Below, piece by piece: positions 62,270-64,000 of a stretch of 64,000 bases of DNA. Both the position numbers and the translations under genes were made by a program. The notes beneath the pieces are model-generated. The model worked only from the letters and a program-made list of their open reading frames with translations. It had not been told where the DNA came from and ran no database searches. Source of the DNA: Pukyongia salina (lineage in GTDB: Bacteria; Bacteroidota; Bacteroidia; Flavobacteriales; Flavobacteriaceae); assembly GCF_002966125.1 (NCBI RefSeq), contig NZ_CP027062.1:1426001-1490000 (forward strand). Reading direction: 5' to 3'. Each line of letters starts with the position of its first letter. Within the stretch, counting starts at the first letter, position 1.

Positions 62270-64000
62270 ATGAAATTGTTATTATCAATTGGTCTTTTTG
62301 CGGCAGGATCCTTCACACTATTTGCTCAGCAAACCTCGATCGATACTACAAAAGTTGAAAGCCTGGACGAGGTCTTGATTGAAGCTGTTCGGGTTAAGGA
62401 GGATGCTCCCATCACTCAGTCTAATGTAAAAAAGGAAGAGCTCAATAAGCGCAACCTTGGGCAGGATATACCTATCTTGCTCAACTACCTTCCTTCTGTT
62501 GTAACGGCCAGTGATGCCGGAGCCGGGGTGGGTTATACCTATATCCGGGTTAGGGGAAGTGATGCTTCGCGAGTAAATGTTACGCTAAACGGGATTCCCT
62601 TCAATGATGCCGAAAGTCAGGGTACCTTTTGGGTTAATTTACCCGATTTTGCCTCTTCGGTTCAAAGCTTGCAACTTCAGAGAGGGGTTGGGACTTCAAC
62701 TAATGGTTCCGGGGCTTTTGGCGCCAGTTTGAATATTTTAACCGATGGTATTTCTGAAAAAGCCTTTGCGGAGCTGGCTAATTCTTTCGGTTCCTACAAC
62801 ACCAGAAAACACACCTTGCGCTTTAGTACGGGATTGCTGAACGAACATTTCGAAGTCTCTGGAAGACTTTCCAATATAGTTTCCGATGGATATATAGATC
62901 GTGCTACTTCCGATCTCAAGTCTTATTTCCTTCAGGGGACTTATACCGACACGAATACTTTACTGAGGCTTATCACTTTTGGTGGGCGGGAAGAGACCTA
63001 CCAGGCTTACTTCGGAATAGATGCCGAAACTCTTGCCAACGACCGAACCTTTAATCCGGCTGGCTTGTACACAGACGCGAATGGGAATGTTCGATTTTAT
63101 GATAACGAGGTAGATAATTACGCCCAGGATCATTATCAGCTTTTATGGAACCAGCGATATAACAATAACTGGAGTTCTAACCTAGCACTTAATTACACCT
63201 ATGGCCGGGGTTATTTTGAGCAGTTTAAAGAAGATGCCGACCTGGAATTTCACGGGATCGGAACTTTAGAAATAGGAGATGAGACCGTAGAAACCTCCGA
63301 CCTTATCCGCAGACGATGGCTGGATAATGATTTTTATGCTGTGAATGCAAACGTAAGTTATAAAGAAAGCGACCTTGAGATGACTGCCGGAGCCTTTTAC
63401 AGCCATTACGACGGGGATCATTTTGGAGAAGTGATCTGGGCAAGATTTGCGGGAAATTCACAAATTCGCGACCGATATTATAATGGGAATGGAACAAAGA
63501 ATGAGTTCTCCGTCTTTTCTAAAGCCAGCTGGCAATTTAACGAGACATGGGAGTTTTTTGCCGATCTTCAGGGGCGGTTTATAGATTATAAAACAACCGG
63601 GCTCACATCTGATAAAGTACCGTTGGAAATTTCAGAAACATATAGCTTTTTTAATCCGAAAGCCGGGGTTTCCTTTCAACTGAACCCATATAATCAATTA
63701 TACGCTTCTTATGGAAGAGCCAACCGTGAGCCTAGAAGAAGTGATTTCGAACAAGGAATTTTTACACCCGAAAGCTTAAACGACTTTGAACTGGGCTGGC
63801 GTCTAAATCGAGAAAAGACCAGGATAAGCACCAATGTATATTTTATGGATTACAGGGATCAGTTAGTGTTAACCGGAGCCATAGACGATGTAGGTGCACC
63901 TATCCGTGCTACCAGTGGTAAGAGCTATCGGCTGGGGCTGGAAGTGGATGCAGAATTCATCCTCACGGAGAAAATAAAACTTCGCCCAAATATAGCCCTA
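62270..64000 (+). CDS. TPP-riboswitch-controlled TonB-dependent receptor, 5' part (runs off window)
   Basis: 577 codons are present with no stop before the window end. The signal peptide is MKLLLSIGLFAAGSFTLFAQ, followed by TonB box-like LDEVLIEAVRV, a plug (LLNYLPSVVTASDAGAG, YTYIRVRGSDASRVNVTLNGIPFNDAE) and the first half of the barrel. It has no CarboxypepD_reg domain, unlike the receptor at 28872. The TPP riboswitch upstream makes thiamine or a precursor the likely ligand (inference from regulation). The next genes, outside the window, could include a thiamine kinase or transporter. Confidence 0.93.
   Translation, partial: MKLLLSIGLFAAGSFTLFAQQTSIDTTKVESLDEVLIEAVRVKEDAPITQSNVKKEELNKRNLGQDIPILLNYLPSVVTASDAGAGVGYTYIRVRGSDASRVNVTLNGIPFNDAESQGTFWVNLPDFASSVQSLQLQRGVGTSTNGSGAFGASLNILTDGISEKAFAELANSFGSYNTRKHTLRFSTGLLNEHFEVSGRLSNIVSDGYIDRATSDLKSYFLQGTYTDTNTLLRLITFGGREETYQAYFGIDAETLANDRTFNPAGLYTDANGNVRFYDNEVDNYAQDHYQLLWNQRYNNNWSSNLALNYTYGRGYFEQFKEDADLEFHGIGTLEIGDETVETSDLIRRRWLDNDFYAVNANVSYKESDLEMTAGAFYSHYDGDHFGEVIWARFAGNSQIRDRYYNGNGTKNEFSVFSKASWQFNETWEFFADLQGRFIDYKTTGLTSDKVPLEISETYSFFNPKAGVSFQLNPYNQLYASYGRANREPRRSDFEQGIFTPESLNDFELGWRLNREKTRISTNVYFMDYRDQLVLTGAIDDVGAPIRATSGKSYRLGLEVDAEFILTEKIKLRPNIAL

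Overview
The window looks like a chromosomal segment of a marine-type Flavobacteriaceae bacterium (phylum Bacteroidota). This rests on gliding genes gldE and gldD beside mutY and ssb, type IX secretion (T9SS) C-terminal sorting domains, a SusC-style and a thiamine-type TonB-dependent receptor, DUF4270, DUF4199 and DUF4301 proteins, a single-domain GT5 glycogen synthase, a two-domain fusion form of ribosomal protein L21, Bacteroidota promoters (TTTG about 19-21 bp before TAnnTTTG) and A-rich start regions without Shine-Dalgarno sites. DNA is moderately AT-rich and even. I see no tRNA, rRNA, CRISPR array, insertion sequence, prophage or integrase, and no gene-free stretch over 300 bases.

Layout. 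1-2856: the 3' end of a large T9SS-secreted HYR/BNR protein, convergent with radA. 2930-19117: the most unusual block. A propeller-type sensor kinase and a LuxR-type regulator are followed by a 1354-aa repeat protein with a sorting signal, a small sorting-signal protein, an outer-membrane barrel, two tandem paralogous fibre-like proteins of about 1.1 kb residues each, and a small secreted protein, closed by a terminator. 19114-22570 (minus): a degenerate alpha/beta hydrolase, a flippase-like membrane protein, panD and panC. 22765-28702: glycogen synthase, DUF4270 lipoprotein, glmS, a sulfotransferase-like protein and a class IV aminotransferase.

28872-35198: a TonB receptor with an SGNH lipoprotein, then atpD-atpC. 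35356-37563 (minus): a GNAT acetyltransferase and glpD. 37726-43204: biotin genes bioF-bioD-bioA, a ketoacyl synthase with a TTG start, and bioB. 43288-48520: surface lipoprotein, cupin, small T9SS protein, recX, RNase E/G, a 29-codon COX24-like ribosomal-type gene, and HU. 48648-54765: mutY-ssb-gldE-gldD, a DMT exporter, DUF4199, rplU-rpmA. 54841-57498: TM2 protein, secreted protein, ahcY.

57577-62020: a tightly overlapping operon (phosphopantetheinyl transferase, GGGP synthase, PnuC/PnuT transporter, NadR-like kinase, DUF4301, arfB). 62043-64000: a TPP riboswitch with its own terminator controlling a TonB receptor that runs off the window. The vitamin theme (pantothenate, biotin, thiamine or nicotinamide riboside) is recurrent but consists of separate transcription units.

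Best candidates for something undescribed: the two-component-linked surface fibre cluster at 2930-19047; the ketoacyl synthase inside the biotin cluster; the PnuC-family protein with a WxxWxxxD motif near a thiamine-regulated receptor; and repeated TAnnTTTG elements only 4-5 nt before start codons, suggesting leaderless mRNAs. All functions are inferred from sequence reading alone.
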